64,000 nucleotides of DNA from Anaerolineae bacterium (GCA_020851635.1 JADZCJ010000140.1:124001-188000); one strand, 5' to 3'; shown: positions 33,241-42,273, counted from the stretch's first letter. Made by a program: numbers and translations. The notes: a model not told the origin generated them from the sequence alone.

Positions 33241-33824
33241 AAGCGCCAACCCTCAAAACGAGTCCGGCTGCATTGCCTTTCTTTCAAGGCGCACGCCTCT
33301 TTATTATTTTTGCGCTGGTCATTGCGTTCGGCGCCGCGTGGACATGGTTCAATCGTTTGCCCGAAATCATAGCAACGCCAACGCTCGCACAGCCGCATAC
33401 AGGGTTCGCTGCGCCGAATTTCGCGCTCTCTTCGACGACGGCTGAGACGTTTACCCTCGCTGATTTGAAAGGTAAAGTAGTGCTGGTAAACTTTTGGGCG
33501 GCATGGTGTCCGTCGTGCCGCGCTGAAATGCCTGCAATTGATGCGGCGTATCGTGCGAACAAGGATGTGGGCTTTGTGGTGTTGGCGGTAGATCAAATGG
33601 AAAGTGCAGAGATGGTGAAGACGTTCGGCACCAAGTACAATCTTTCGTTTCCGCTGCTGCTCGACAGCGACGGGGCAATCAATCGTCAGTATCTGGTCAG
33701 TGCGCTGCCAACCTCCTTCTTTATTGACCGGCGCGGCGTGATTCGCGACATGATAATCGGCGGTTCAATGTCGCGCGAATTTGTCGAGGGGAAAATTAAA
33801 GCGTTGTTGGAGGAAAAGGAATAG
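33237..33824 (+). CDS. TlpA-like thiol-disulfide oxidoreductase (third paralogue)
   Basis: 195 residues: membrane anchor (ARLFIIFALVIAFGAAWTWF), a short spacer, and a thioredoxin fold with WCPSC in VLVNFWAAWCPSCRAEMPAI and the cis-Pro region SALPTSFFIDRRGV. Close in layout to the 31706 protein, from which it may have arisen by duplication. Start at ATG 33237, overlapping the L,D-transpeptidase stop (ATGA). The next gene, an Lgt-like membrane protein, begins directly after its TAG. Confidence 0.93.
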   Translation: MKAPTLKTSPAALPFFQGARLFIIFALVIAFGAAWTWFNRLPEIIATPTLAQPHTGFAAPNFALSSTTAETFTLADLKGKVVLVNFWAAWCPSCRAEMPAIDAAYRANKDVGFVVLAVDQMESAEMVKTFGTKYNLSFPLLLDSDGAINRQYLVSALPTSFFIDRRGVIRDMIIGGSMSREFVEGKIKALLEEKE

Positions 33825-34574
33825 ATGCTGCCCGTACTGCGCCTTGGTCCGTTCACGATTCCCGTCGCGCCCCTGACATGGCTTGCGGCATTTTTTGTTT
33901 TACAAGAAGTTGGGGACCGCGCCGCGAAACGTCTAAAACTGCCCGACGGTGTTTTTTCGGGTGCGTTGCTGTGGACGCTTGGAATTGGTGCCGTTGCCGC
34001 GCGGCTCGGATATGCGGCGCGCTATCTGGAGGCATATCTTGCTGACCCGCTGCAAATCATCACGCTTAATTTTGGCACACTCGATTTGGTGACTGGCGCA
34101 ATACTTGGGGCCGCTGCTGGCATCGCGTATCTGCAGCGCAAAAAAGTTTCACTACCATTGTTCGCCGACGCGCTCGCGCCTGCGCTGGCTATCGCTCTGG
34201 TGGTAACAAGTTTTGGAAACTTGCTGACGGGTGACGCGTTCGGTGTGCCCGCACCGAATTTGCCGTGGGCGATTTTCTTGTGGGGTGAGATGCGGCATCC
34301 CGTTCAAGTGTATGAACTCGTCATCTATCTCGCCATTTTCTGGTTTGTGTGGACCCGCGCGCCGCGTCCATTTGAAGGCGCGCATTTCCTCATTACCATC
34401 GCGTTGTTGGCAGGCGCGCGCGTATTGTTGGAACCGTTGCGCGGCGACAGTGTAGCGTGGCTGATGGGAGTTCGCATGGCGCAAGGAACTGCGCTCGTGG
34501 TGATGACGGTTGCGCTTGTCCTTTTTGCCCTGGCATACCAGCGTGCGCAATGGGTATCCAAACTGAGAGCGTGA
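33825..34574 (+). CDS. Lgt-like (prolipoprotein diacylglyceryl transferase family) membrane protein, divergent
   Basis: 249 residues with about seven hydrophobic helices. It resembles Lgt in layout: GAVAARLGYAARYLEAY in the place of the GARLGY motif, NLLTGDAFGVP near the usual GRWGNF region, and RHPVQVYELVIYL matching RHPTQLYE. The HGG motif with the essential His of true Lgt is not seen, so catalysis is doubtful. It could be a divergent Lgt or a paralogue coupled to the thiol-redox genes before it. Several lipoproteins in the window need Lgt activity, but the main enzyme may lie elsewhere. Confidence 0.75.
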   Translation: MLPVLRLGPFTIPVAPLTWLAAFFVLQEVGDRAAKRLKLPDGVFSGALLWTLGIGAVAARLGYAARYLEAYLADPLQIITLNFGTLDLVTGAILGAAAGIAYLQRKKVSLPLFADALAPALAIALVVTSFGNLLTGDAFGVPAPNLPWAIFLWGEMRHPVQVYELVIYLAIFWFVWTRAPRPFEGAHFLITIALLAGARVLLEPLRGDSVAWLMGVRMAQGTALVVMTVALVLFALAYQRAQWVSKLRA

Positions 34575-34614
34575 CCGGGTTGGTTATCTCCCAGCGCACT
34601 CTAACGAAATATAG

Positions 34615-34642
34615 TTGACAATCCTCTTAATTGTTGTAAGAT
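34615..34642 (+). promoter_or_regulatory. Promoter of the csoR-copA operon
   Basis: TTGACA (34615-34620), 16-base spacer and TAAGAT (34637-34642). It points to csoR (34719). Between and over the boxes lies the regulon palindrome, and just downstream a CsoR-type G-tract operator, so two regulators may act here. Confidence 0.7.
34626..34640. promoter_or_regulatory. Candidate operator CTTAATTGTTGTAAG
   Basis: CTTA-N7-TAAG palindrome of the regulon type, between the -35 and -10 boxes of the csoR-copA promoter. Confidence 0.55.
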
Positions 34643-34657
34643 ATAAGGGCTACCCCC

Positions 34658-34677
34658 TACCCCCCTGGGAGGGGGTA
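34658..34677. promoter_or_regulatory. CsoR-type G-tract operator
   Basis: Inverted arms TACCCCC (34658-34664) and GGGGGTA (34671-34677) with a 6-base centre; another half-site TACCCCC lies at 34651-34657. CsoR/RcnR proteins are known to bind such GC-tract palindromes. The site is 16 bases past the -10 box and 42 bases before the csoR ATG, fitting autorepression relieved by Cu(I). Confidence 0.8.
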
Positions 34678-34718
34678 TGAAGGGCGCTTCTTGGACAACT
34701 AAAGTTGTGGAGTAAATT

Positions 34719-34997
34719 ATGGCAACCCCGGATAAAACTCAGCTCTTGAATCGCGCACGTTCCATAGAGGGACACATGGGCGCGATTGTGCGCATGCTGG
34801 AACAGGATACGTACTGTGTAGATATTATCAAACAGACGCAGGCGATTCAGAAAGCGATTGACAAGCTGAACGCGCTCCTCCTCAAAAAGCACATGAACGA
34901 ATGCGTAACGACTGCAATACGCTCTGACAAGCCACAAGAGCGCGAACGGGTGGTTAATGAACTCTTGGAAGTTTTCCAGACCGCAAACAAACTTTAA
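34719..34997 (+). CDS. csoR: Copper-sensing repressor CsoR
   Basis: 92 residues, the usual length. The all-helical CsoR fold carries the Cu(I) ligands Cys33 (TYCVDI), His58 and Cys62 (KKHMNEC); their spacing (25 and 4) equals that of the known CsoR triad. Apo-CsoR binds GC-rich palindromes and lets go when it binds Cu(I). Its operator is at 34658-34677, and copA follows after 10 bases, so this is a self-regulated copper efflux operon. An additional palindrome in the promoter suggests a second repressor. Confidence 0.96.
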   Translation: MATPDKTQLLNRARSIEGHMGAIVRMLEQDTYCVDIIKQTQAIQKAIDKLNALLLKKHMNECVTTAIRSDKPQERERVVNELLEVFQTANKL

Positions 34998-35007
34998 CGG
35001 GTGACGA

Positions 35008-37602
35008 ATGACCGGCGACGGACGTGATTACTTTGGTCCGTCATGGGTTGCTCGTCGGCAAATTAAAATGGCTACTCAACAAATCGTTTTACCCATTAAA
35101 GGCATGACCTGCGCGAGCTGTGTCGCGCACGTAGAACATGGATTAAAGGACACCGCAGGGGTGGAAAAGGCGGTCGTGAACCTTGCCACCGAACGCGCTA
35201 CCGTTCAGTACGATCCAGAAAAAGCCACCGTCCCGGATATGTTGTGGCATGTTCAGGATGTTGGTTACGACGTCCTTACCGACACAGTGGACCTGCCGTT
35301 GGCAGACGTGGCAGATGCAGGGAAAATCATAACTGCTTTGAAAGCCGTGCCCGGTGTGTTGAACGCGACGGTTACGAATAACCAGGCAGCTGTTCAGATT
35401 ATTCCGGGTGCAGCGACCATTGGCGATCTGCGGGCCGCGATTGAAGAAGCGGGCGCGCATGTTGCAGATGATGTAAATGGCGTGCCGATTGCGGAACCCG
35501 TTGACCGCGAAGCACAAGCGCGTAGACGCGAACTGGAACGAGAACGGACCAATCTCATCGTCGGGGTTGCGTTCACCGTGCCATTGTTCCTGCTGGCAAT
35601 GGCGCATGACCTTTTGCACAGCGTATGGATGACTAATTCCACGCTGAATGCATTTTTTACCTCGCCCTATTTTGGCTGGCTCTTGATGCTGCTGGCGACG
35701 CCGGTCCAATTTTATGTGGGACGCGCCTACCATGTTGGCGCGTGGAAAGCCATTCGACACCGCACTGCAAATATGGACGTGCTGATTTCAATCGGCACGA
35801 ATGCCGCCTATTTTTACAGTGTGCTGGTCTTGATCGGCGTAGCACTTGGCATTGACTTTGGTGATCATGTGTACTTTGAAACGGCCGCCGTAATCATCAC
35901 ACTGATCAAAGTCGGAAAATATCTCGAAGCGCGCGCCAAGGGCGAGACGAGCGCGGCCATCAAGAATTTGATGAATCTCACGCCTAAAACCGCGCGCGTG
36001 ATTCGCAAAGGCGTTGAAAGCGAAATTCCCGTGAATGCGGTGCGCGTGGGCGATGTAATGCTTGTGCGCCCTGGGGAGCGCGTGCCGGTAGATGGAGTGC
36101 TTCTCGACGGCGCCTCCAGTGTGGACGAGTCCATGCTGACCGGCGAAAGTATTCCGGTTGAAAAACACATTGGCGATAAGGTGATGGCCGGCACGGTGAA
36201 CAAGACCGGCGCGTTCACCTTTGAAGCGCGCAAGATTGGCAAAGAGACCGCTCTCGCGCAAATCGTAAAACTTGTCGAGGAGGCTCAAACCTCCAAGGCG
36301 CCCATTCAAAAACTCGCCGACCAAATTTCTGCGGTTTTTGTGCCGATTGTGCTGGTTATCGCGCTCCTTACCTTTGTGACCTGGTTGATTTTCGGTCCTT
36401 CGCCGGCCTTTACCTTTGCGTTGACCAATGCCATTGCGGTGTTGATTATCGCCTGCCCGTGCGCGTTGGGTCTTGCGACACCGACTGCCATCATGGTCAG
36501 CACCGGCAAGGGTGCAGAACTCGGCGTGCTCATTCGCAGCGGCGAAGCGCTTGAGACTGCGCACAAACTCAACACCATTGTGCTCGACAAAACGGGCACA
36601 CTGACGCAGGGTAAGCCAATGGTCACGGATGTTGTCATCGCACCGACAATGCGCGTGCCGCAGCTCGCAACCGCGGGCATTGGTGTTGCGTCGAGCGATG
36701 GACAGATGTCGCAGGGCGAGTTAATAAAACTGGTTGCGTCGGCGGAAAAATTCAGCGAGCACCCGGTCGGGCAGGCGATTGTGGATTATGCAAATGCAAA
36801 AGGACTGTCGCTGGCGCCGGTGGTGGATTTTGGCGCGCTCGCCGGTCATGGGATTCACGCGCGCGTAGATTCGCGCGAGGTCGTCATTGGCAACGACAAG
36901 TTGATGGTGGACCAAAAAGTGAATACCGTCGCGCTCGACAAACTGGCGCAAAAGTTGGCTGGTGAGGGCAAGACGCCGATGTTTGTCGCCGTGGACGGGC
37001 AAGCGGCAGGTCTCATCGCCGTCGCGGACACGCTAAAAGTCGAAGCACGCGCGGCCGTCCAAGCACTGCAAAAAATGGGCATTGACGTGTACATGCTCAC
37101 CGGCGATAACGAACGCACGGCCGCTGCAATCGCAAAACAAGTGGGTATTACAAATGTGATTGCCCAGGTGCTGCCCGAACAAAAAGAGCAAAAAGTGCGC
37201 GCCCTCCAAGCGGAAATGAAAGGGAATGACAAACGCGTGGTGGCAATGGTCGGCGATGGCATTAACGACGCGCCCGCGCTCGCGGCGGCAAATGTGGGCA
37301 TCGCGCTGGGGACCGGAACGGATGTCGCGATGGAAGCGGCAGACATCACCCTGATGCGCGGCGATTTGCGCGGCGTGGTGACGGCGATTCAACTTTCGCG
37401 CGCGACGATGCGGACGATTTATGTAAATTATTTCTGGGCGTTCGCGTACAACGTCGCGGGAATTCCGATCGCAGCGGGTCTGCTGTATCCATTTTTTGGC
37501 ATCCTGCTGAGTCCGATCATTGCAGCGGCAGCGATGGCGTTTTCGAGCATCTTTGTGATCACAAACAGCTTGCGGCTGCGGAATTTCAAGCCGCAGATTT
37601 GA
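35008..37602 (+). CDS. copA: Copper-exporting P1B-type ATPase CopA (first)
   Basis: 864 residues. N-terminal HMA domain with [15 protein letters not shown]; a second HMA-like domain (about residues 93-155) has lost its CxxC motif. Then eight helices with the Cu(I) site CPC in [15 protein letters not shown], the TGES actuator loop, phosphorylation site [19 protein letters not shown] in the nucleotide domain, and [14 protein letters not shown]. Exports Cu(I) from the cytosol. Start taken at ATG 35008; ATG 35068 (MATQQIVLP) is possible and would give a more usual N-terminus. Second gene of the csoR operon. Confidence 0.97.
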   Translation: MTGDGRDYFGPSWVARRQIKMATQQIVLPIKGMTCASCVAHVEHGLKDTAGVEKAVVNLATERATVQYDPEKATVPDMLWHVQDVGYDVLTDTVDLPLADVADAGKIITALKAVPGVLNATVTNNQAAVQIIPGAATIGDLRAAIEEAGAHVADDVNGVPIAEPVDREAQARRRELERERTNLIVGVAFTVPLFLLAMAHDLLHSVWMTNSTLNAFFTSPYFGWLLMLLATPVQFYVGRAYHVGAWKAIRHRTANMDVLISIGTNAAYFYSVLVLIGVALGIDFGDHVYFETAAVIITLIKVGKYLEARAKGETSAAIKNLMNLTPKTARVIRKGVESEIPVNAVRVGDVMLVRPGERVPVDGVLLDGASSVDESMLTGESIPVEKHIGDKVMAGTVNKTGAFTFEARKIGKETALAQIVKLVEEAQTSKAPIQKLADQISAVFVPIVLVIALLTFVTWLIFGPSPAFTFALTNAIAVLIIACPCALGLATPTAIMVSTGKGAELGVLIRSGEALETAHKLNTIVLDKTGTLTQGKPMVTDVVIAPTMRVPQLATAGIGVASSDGQMSQGELIKLVASAEKFSEHPVGQAIVDYANAKGLSLAPVVDFGALAGHGIHARVDSREVVIGNDKLMVDQKVNTVALDKLAQKLAGEGKTPMFVAVDGQAAGLIAVADTLKVEARAAVQALQKMGIDVYMLTGDNERTAAAIAKQVGITNVIAQVLPEQKEQKVRALQAEMKGNDKRVVAMVGDGINDAPALAAANVGIALGTGTDVAMEAADITLMRGDLRGVVTAIQLSRATMRTIYVNYFWAFAYNVAGIPIAAGLLYPFFGILLSPIIAAAAMAFSSIFVITNSLRLRNFKPQI

Positions 37603-37641
37603 AATTCCACATAGAAATCCTTTGCCTCAAAGGCGAGAGTA

Positions 37642-38259
37642 ATGCAATCGAAAACACATTGGGAAACGATTTACCAAACCAAAGCGCCCACCCAAGTCAG
37701 TTGGTATCAAACACATCCACACCTTTCGCTTGACTTTGTTCGCCGAACCGGTGTTGCGCCTGATTCACCCATCATCGATGTTGGCGGCGGCGCATCTACT
37801 CTCGTTGACCATTTGCTTGCGGCGGGTTATGCAAACCTCACCGTACTGGATATTTCCCATGCCGCATTGAAAGGCGCCCGCGAGCGCGTGAAAGACCTTG
37901 CTTCAAAGGTGACTTGGTTGGAGCAACATGTGACGCACGCCGAGCTGCCAGAGCGCGAATACGCAGTATGACACGATCGCGCGGTATTTCATTTTCTTAC
38001 CGACACGTCGGCGCGTGCGCAATACGTTCAAACGGTGCGGTCTGCCATGAAACCTGGTGGACACGTCATCGTCGCGACCTTCGGGCCGGACGGTCCTTCT
38101 CGTTGCAGCGGTCTGGATGTGATGCGCTACAGTTCCGAAAGTTTACACGCTGAGTTTGGCGAGAACTTTCGGTTAGTCGAGAGCGCGTGTGAAACACATC
38201 ACACACCCGCTGGCACCGAACAAAAATTCATTTACTGCTACTGCCGCGTCGCACAATAA
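37642..38259 (+). pseudogene. SAM-dependent methyltransferase with in-frame TGA
   Basis: A class I methyltransferase frame of 205 codons broken by one in-frame TGA at 37969-37971. Before it: HWETIYQTKAPTQVSWYQTH and PIIDVGGGASTLVDHLLAAG (SAM-binding motif I). After it: HDRAVFHFLTDTSARAQYVQ and SAMKPGGHVIVATFGPDGPS. Family members carry Trp at this spot (EYAV-W-HDRAVFHFLT), so TGG to TGA is a single-base change. The second half stays intact with no other lesion, so the mutation is recent or the stop is read through. Many genes here end in TGA, so the code is normal. Could also be a sequencing error. Confidence 0.85.
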
Positions 38260-38276
38260 TTCAAGGGTCTTTGGCT

Positions 38277-39080
38277 ATGACAGAAATCTATCTGCCCGTT
38301 TTCGGACAACTCGCATGGATTGACGCGATTCTCCTTGTATGGTTCACCCTCACCGCGTTTTCCGTCATTTACGTGGCATATGACGCGTTTACCAACAATC
38401 CTGAAATGACGATCATGAAATGGGGATGGGTGTTGGTAACGCTCTACCTCGGACCGATCGGCCTATCTTTGTACGTCATGTCCTGCAAAGAACCCGCGCC
38501 CGGGACGCACGAAGAATTCGTCAAGCCCCTCTGGAAGCAAGGCCTAGGCTCTGCTATTCACTGCGTCGCCGGTGATGCGACGGGCATTATCGTCGCCGCC
38601 GTGATCACTGCGTCCCTCGGTTTGCCGATGTGGATTGATCTCATTGTCGAATATGTTGCGGGGTTTGCCTTTGGCCTGCTCATCTTTCAATCGCTCTTTA
38701 TGAAAGACGTGATGGGCGGGTCCTACAGCAAAGCCGTTCGCCATTCTCTCTACCCCGAATGGGTCTCGATGAATTTCATGATGGCCGGAATGTTTCCCGT
38801 GATGGTGCTCTTGATGATGGGGCGCGATATGCGTGCAATGGAACCGACCGAACTGCTCTTTTGGGGTGCAATGTCGGTTGCCGTTGGCGCGGGGTTGCTG
38901 ACGTGCTATCCGGTGAACGTCTGGATGGTCAATGAAGGATTAAAGCATGGCATGGGTACCGTGCGCGCTCTGGGCAAGGGGGGACATTCGCTGCAGGCAG
39001 AATGGCGACAATGGCTGCCGTGGTTGAAACCCCAGCCCGCTGCCGCAATGAAATCATCGGCGGAATGGAAAGGAATCTGA
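38277..39080 (+). CDS. DUF4396 membrane protein
   Basis: About 267 residues with six or so helices. It contains YVMSCKEPAPGTHEEFVKPL and LGSAIHCVAGDATGIIVAAV, both with Cys or His in or near helices, and FLIFQSLFMKDVMGG-like sequence at about residues 140-155. DUF4396 proteins are often found beside copper oxidases and transporters; their role is not known. Met-rich helices (MNFMMAGMFPVMVLLMMG) suggest metal contact in the membrane. Start at ATG 38277, with AAGGGT upstream. A multicopper oxidase gene follows after 4 bases. Confidence 0.87.
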   Translation: MTEIYLPVFGQLAWIDAILLVWFTLTAFSVIYVAYDAFTNNPEMTIMKWGWVLVTLYLGPIGLSLYVMSCKEPAPGTHEEFVKPLWKQGLGSAIHCVAGDATGIIVAAVITASLGLPMWIDLIVEYVAGFAFGLLIFQSLFMKDVMGGSYSKAVRHSLYPEWVSMNFMMAGMFPVMVLLMMGRDMRAMEPTELLFWGAMSVAVGAGLLTCYPVNVWMVNEGLKHGMGTVRALGKGGHSLQAEWRQWLPWLKPQPAAAMKSSAEWKGI

Positions 39081-39084
39081 TGCC

Positions 39085-40425
39085 ATGCAAGGACACGATC
39101 ACAGCCGAATGACCGAGGGCGACGCAAAAGAAAAGGGAAAATCGGACGCCGAAAATATGCCCGAAATGGATCACAGCAAGATGGGTGGACCCAACCCGGA
39201 CAAGATGAAAACGTCCGACGCGGAAAAAATGGCTGCGATGGATCAGAGCAAATTGCAGACAGCGGGCGACAGTGAAATGGCAGGGATGGATCATGGCACG
39301 ATGGATTTGAGTGCTGCCACGCGTGCGACGCAGGCACAAAAATTCGCATGGGCGTTCCTCTCCGTGGTACTGCTCGCCGCGGGACTGATTTTTTCCGCGA
39401 CCGTCGTGAATTTGAATTTGAGCGCGCGCGATGTTGGCGGCGCTATTATGCCGCCGGGGATGATTATGCTGCGGGATACGCCCGGCGAATCCATGCGCGA
39501 CATGTCTGCGGTAGACCCACGGCACGTCAGTTACACCGCACCTGCGAATGCCCAGGGGGATAGTGAACTGCAGCCGCGTATCGAGAACGGATTCAAAGTG
39601 TTTGACCTCACCACTTCCGTAATCAAATGGAATATATTGCCCTACAAACAGGTGATGGGCTATGCGTTCAACCAACAAATTCCGGGTCCGCGCTTGCGCG
39701 TCACCCAGGGCGATCGCATCCGCATCAACGTGACAAACCAGTTGCCCGAATCCACAACGGTTCACTGGCATGGTTTGATTTTGCCCAATGCCATGGACGG
39801 TCCTGCCGAGATTACTCAAGCCCCGATTCCAACGGGGGGATCATTCACATACGAATTTACCACCCAGCAGGCAGGCTCGTACTTTTATCACACGCACGAT
39901 CACCCTGACCGGCAACAGGCCTTGGGCTTGTACGGCGCGCTGATTATTGATCCCGCGTCGCCGCAAAACATTCCGGCGTACGATCTCGAGTACACCATAC
40001 AATTGCAGGAATGGCTCGAACGCGAGGGCTATACCTTTCCCGCGATGTTGATGGAAGGTGGGTTGCCCAACTATTTCACCATCAACGGCAAAGCCTATCC
40101 GCCCACGGATACGATCAACATGAAGGTCGGGCAAAAAATACGGATTCGATTCATTGGTACGAACAACAACTTTATTCATCCGATGCACATTCATGGCGGA
40201 CCCTTTACGATCGTTGAAACGGATGGCAACATCGTACCCGAAAGCGCCCGCATTGAAAAAGATACCGTGAATGTGGGTCCGGGCGAACGGTATGATGTGA
40301 TCTGGGAGGCACGCGAGTCCGGCAGATGGCTGCTGCATTGCCATATTCCGCACCATACGACAAATAATAACGTCGAAGAGGATGGGGCGGGCGGTTTGAC
40401 GATGATTCTCAACGTCACGCCATAA
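39085..40425 (+). CDS. Membrane-anchored multicopper oxidase with Met/His-rich N-terminus
   Basis: 446 residues. The first about 85 residues are polar with MDHSKM-like repeats (EMDHSKMGG, GMDHGTMDL), then one transmembrane helix (AFLSVVLLAAGLIFSATVVN) and two cupredoxin domains. Copper ligands: HWHG, HTHDH, HPMHIHGGPF and LLHCHIPHH, which supply type 1, 2 and 3 sites. Enzymes of this group oxidise Cu(I) or other substrates with O2. The Met/His-rich N-terminus should lie inside the cell if the helix is a simple anchor, an unusual place for a copper-binding tail. Followed by a YHS-domain gene. Confidence 0.93.
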   Translation: MQGHDHSRMTEGDAKEKGKSDAENMPEMDHSKMGGPNPDKMKTSDAEKMAAMDQSKLQTAGDSEMAGMDHGTMDLSAATRATQAQKFAWAFLSVVLLAAGLIFSATVVNLNLSARDVGGAIMPPGMIMLRDTPGESMRDMSAVDPRHVSYTAPANAQGDSELQPRIENGFKVFDLTTSVIKWNILPYKQVMGYAFNQQIPGPRLRVTQGDRIRINVTNQLPESTTVHWHGLILPNAMDGPAEITQAPIPTGGSFTYEFTTQQAGSYFYHTHDHPDRQQALGLYGALIIDPASPQNIPAYDLEYTIQLQEWLEREGYTFPAMLMEGGLPNYFTINGKAYPPTDTINMKVGQKIRIRFIGTNNNFIHPMHIHGGPFTIVETDGNIVPESARIEKDTVNVGPGERYDVIWEARESGRWLLHCHIPHHTTNNNVEEDGAGGLTMILNVTP

Positions 40426-40450
40426 AAACATATTTCAGGAGGCAAACAGT

Positions 40451-40663
40451 ATGGAGCACGAACATCTCGATCACTCGACGCAGGATCAGAGCGCAGGGGG
40501 ACACATTGACCCCGTTTGCGGTATGACGGTTGAAGAAGGATCCGATGCGATCACGATGGAATATAACGGGACGAAATATTATTTCTGCGGACCCGGATGT
40601 CGTCGTGCATTTGAAAAGGACCCCGAAAAGTATTTGAAAGAGGGCCCTTCGATGCATATGTAA
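40451..40663 (+). CDS. YHS-domain protein
   Basis: 70 residues: a short polar lead (MEHEHLDHSTQDQSAGGHID) and a YHS domain with DPVCGMTVEEGSDAIT, YYFCGPGCRRAFEKDP. YHS domains bind metal through Cys and often occur alone near or fused to copper ATPases, so it is a likely small copper carrier or sensor. AGGAGG precedes ATG 40451. A terminator follows at once, closing the DUF4396-oxidase-YHS unit. A second YHS protein is at 62655. Confidence 0.93.
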   Translation: MEHEHLDHSTQDQSAGGHIDPVCGMTVEEGSDAITMEYNGTKYYFCGPGCRRAFEKDPEKYLKEGPSMHM

Positions 40664-40675
40664 AGGACAGAAAAG

Positions 40676-40711
40676 AAAAAAGGCGCGTTGCGCATGCGAC
40701 GCGCCTTTTTT
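40676..40711 (+). terminator. Rho-independent terminator after the YHS gene
   Basis: 13-bp stem AAAAAAGGCGCGT (40676-40688) with its complement at 40699-40711, ending in six T. A-tract upstream and T-tract downstream let it work in both directions. Confidence 0.9.
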
Positions 40712-40739
40712 GAAACCCAATCCTTACGTCCCGTAGGAA

Positions 40740-41306
40740 ATGATGAAGCGAGTTATAGAGCCAAACACCACACTTTACCCTGTCCCGGTTGTCATTATCA
40801 CGGCGGGAATCGCAACGCCAAACGTCATGACCTGTAATCGAATCGTATCGTGTTCGGCCGAGCCGCCGCGCCTTGCGATTTCTGTCCGCCAGCTGCGTTA
40901 TTCATATGGCTTGATCAAACAGACAGGCGAATTTGTAGTGAATATTCCCGCGCCCGCGCAAGATATACTCACCGATTACATAGGGGTGGTTACGGGTAAA
41001 AGCGAAGACAAAATTGCGATCGCGAAACTCAAGCTCGCGTCCGGTCGGTTTGTGCAAACACCGCTCCTCGCGGATTTTCCTGTCAACATTGAATGCGTCG
41101 TCGAACACGAAATCGAATTGGATTCGCATACGATGTTCATTGGATTGGTAAAAGCAGTGCATGTTCAAGAATCGTTGCTTGACGCAAAAGGCGACGTCGA
41201 TTTTTCACGTGCGCAGGGTATTGCCTACGACTGGGGTGTGGTACGTGAACGCCCGACTTACAATTTCAGGGTAGAAGATTTGCGGCGCGCCGTACAGGAA
41301 GTGTAA
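40740..41306 (+). CDS. Flavin reductase-like (FMN-binding split-barrel) protein
   Basis: 188 residues with the flavin_reduct fold: LYPVPVVIITAGIATPNVMT, SVRQLRYSYGLIKQTGEFVV NIPAPAQDILTDYIGVVTGK (in two adjoining parts), and SHTMFIGLVKAVHVQ. It binds FMN and would reduce it, or another acceptor, with NAD(P)H. The physiological partner is unknown. ATG 40740 or 40743 is preceded only by TAGGAA. The stop shares a base with the next ATG (TAATG), coupling it to the thioredoxin-like gene. Confidence 0.87.
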   Translation: MMKRVIEPNTTLYPVPVVIITAGIATPNVMTCNRIVSCSAEPPRLAISVRQLRYSYGLIKQTGEFVVNIPAPAQDILTDYIGVVTGKSEDKIAIAKLKLASGRFVQTPLLADFPVNIECVVEHEIELDSHTMFIGLVKAVHVQESLLDAKGDVDFSRAQGIAYDWGVVRERPTYNFRVEDLRRAVQEV

Positions 41307-41623
41307 TGAGAGTTCAGCTTCTTTATTTCGATGGTTGCCCGTCGTATCGGACGGCAGCGATGACATTGGAGCAGGTTTTTGTCGAAGAAGGCATTGACGC
41401 CTCCATCGAAATGATTCGGGTGGTGGATGAGGACGACGCGGTCTCGAAACAATTTGTCGGTTCACCGACTCTGCGCGTGAACGGGGTGGACTTGTTTCCG
41501 GACCAGATGTCGGGCGTGTACGCGATGCAGTGCCGCGTTTATCCTACGCCCGAAGGATTTAGAAGCGCGCCTTCCAAAGAGATGTTGCGCGGCGCGCTGC
41601 AGAGCTATTTGCTGCGACCCTAG
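41306..41623 (+). CDS. Thioredoxin-like DF-family protein
   Basis: 105 residues beginning MRVQLLYFDGCPSYRTAAMT, the opening of the so-called DF-family (seleno)proteins, some of which have selenocysteine or CxxC at this place. Here a single Cys remains in DGCPS. It also has GSPTLRVNGVDLFPDQ, the thioredoxin-fold region around cis-Pro. A thiol-linked role, perhaps with metal or mercury handling, is possible but unproven. Coupled to the flavin reductase-like gene. Confidence 0.82.
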   Translation: MRVQLLYFDGCPSYRTAAMTLEQVFVEEGIDASIEMIRVVDEDDAVSKQFVGSPTLRVNGVDLFPDQMSGVYAMQCRVYPTPEGFRSAPSKEMLRGALQSYLLRP

Positions 41624-41654
41624 ACGCTAACAATTTGATTCGCGACAGATTAAT

Positions 41655-41683
41655 TTGTAGTAAATTCTTACATCGTGTAGTAT
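41655..41683 (+). promoter_or_regulatory. Promoter of the plastocyanin-like gene
   Basis: TTGTAG (41655-41660), 17-base spacer, TAGTAT (41678-41683). The regulon palindrome covers part of the spacer and the -10 box. Confidence 0.55.
41667..41681. promoter_or_regulatory. Candidate operator CTTACATCGTGTAGT
   Basis: Regulon palindrome with two mismatches in the right arm, at the same position relative to the -10 box as in the pdxS and repressor promoters. Confidence 0.45.
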
Positions 41684-41736
41684 ATTTACTGCAAACCATG
41701 TTTGTATACAATCAAATCACTTATGGAGGCAGTTGG

Positions 41737-42195
41737 ATGTACAAGATACTTTTATTGATCGTAGTTGTGGTTGGCGCATTGTTGGCGGCGTGTGGACCCG
41801 GCGCCTCTTCGAATTCAGGCACAACGTCCGGTTCCGGGGCAGCGGCACCGACTGTAGTTCCAATCGCAATGACCGAGTTCAAGATCGACACTCCGCAAAC
41901 CACGTTCCAAGTCGGCGTGCCCTACCGCTTTGTCGTCAGCAACAAGGGCACAGTGAACCACGATTTTTCGATTACACCCCCGGTAATGTCCCACTCAGGC
42001 ATGAGTCCGTCCAATGAAGAGGCGCATGAAGATGCGCTCGCCGTGATCAAAGCGGATGACCTGCCGCCCGGCGCGACCAAATCCGTTGATGTAACATTCA
42101 GCAAACCGATGTCATCAGCCGAGATCGAATTAGCCTGTCACACGCCGGGGCATTACGAGGCGGGCATGCAAGTGCCGATCACGGTTACTCAATAA
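41737..42195 (+). CDS. Plastocyanin/azurin-like blue-copper lipoprotein
   Basis: 152 residues: lipoprotein signal with LLAACGPGA, a short Gly/Ser/Thr linker and a cupredoxin domain. Type 1 copper ligands: His in GTVNHDFSI, and Cys, His, Met in ELACHTPGHYEAGMQV. An insert with SHSGMSPSNEEAHEDA adds more His and Met. Carries electrons or holds copper outside the membrane. Start ATG 41737 with GGAGG upstream. Own promoter with the regulon palindrome. Confidence 0.94.
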   Translation: MYKILLLIVVVVGALLAACGPGASSNSGTTSGSGAAAPTVVPIAMTEFKIDTPQTTFQVGVPYRFVVSNKGTVNHDFSITPPVMSHSGMSPSNEEAHEDALAVIKADDLPPGATKSVDVTFSKPMSSAEIELACHTPGHYEAGMQVPITVTQ

Positions 42196-42273
42196 CGATT
42201 CCCCTTCAATTTTTCATGCCGTGCAAAAACAATTCGCGCGGTATGGAATCCCAAGTCGCAGGAGGAAAACATC

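Noticed and set aside
35788-36564. Long antisense open frame over copA
   Set aside because: Shadow frame; all P-type ATPase motifs are on the plus strand.
37969-37971. In-frame TGA as selenocysteine or as Trp in a changed genetic code
   Set aside because: Relatives carry Trp at this position, not Cys, and many genes in the window end with TGA in ATGA overlaps, so the code is standard.
40723-40737. CTTACGTCCCGTAGG, similar to the regulon palindrome
   Set aside because: It ends 2 bases before the start codon of the flavin reductase-like gene and overlaps its probable ribosome-binding site, with a mismatch in the right arm; no promoter is seen.
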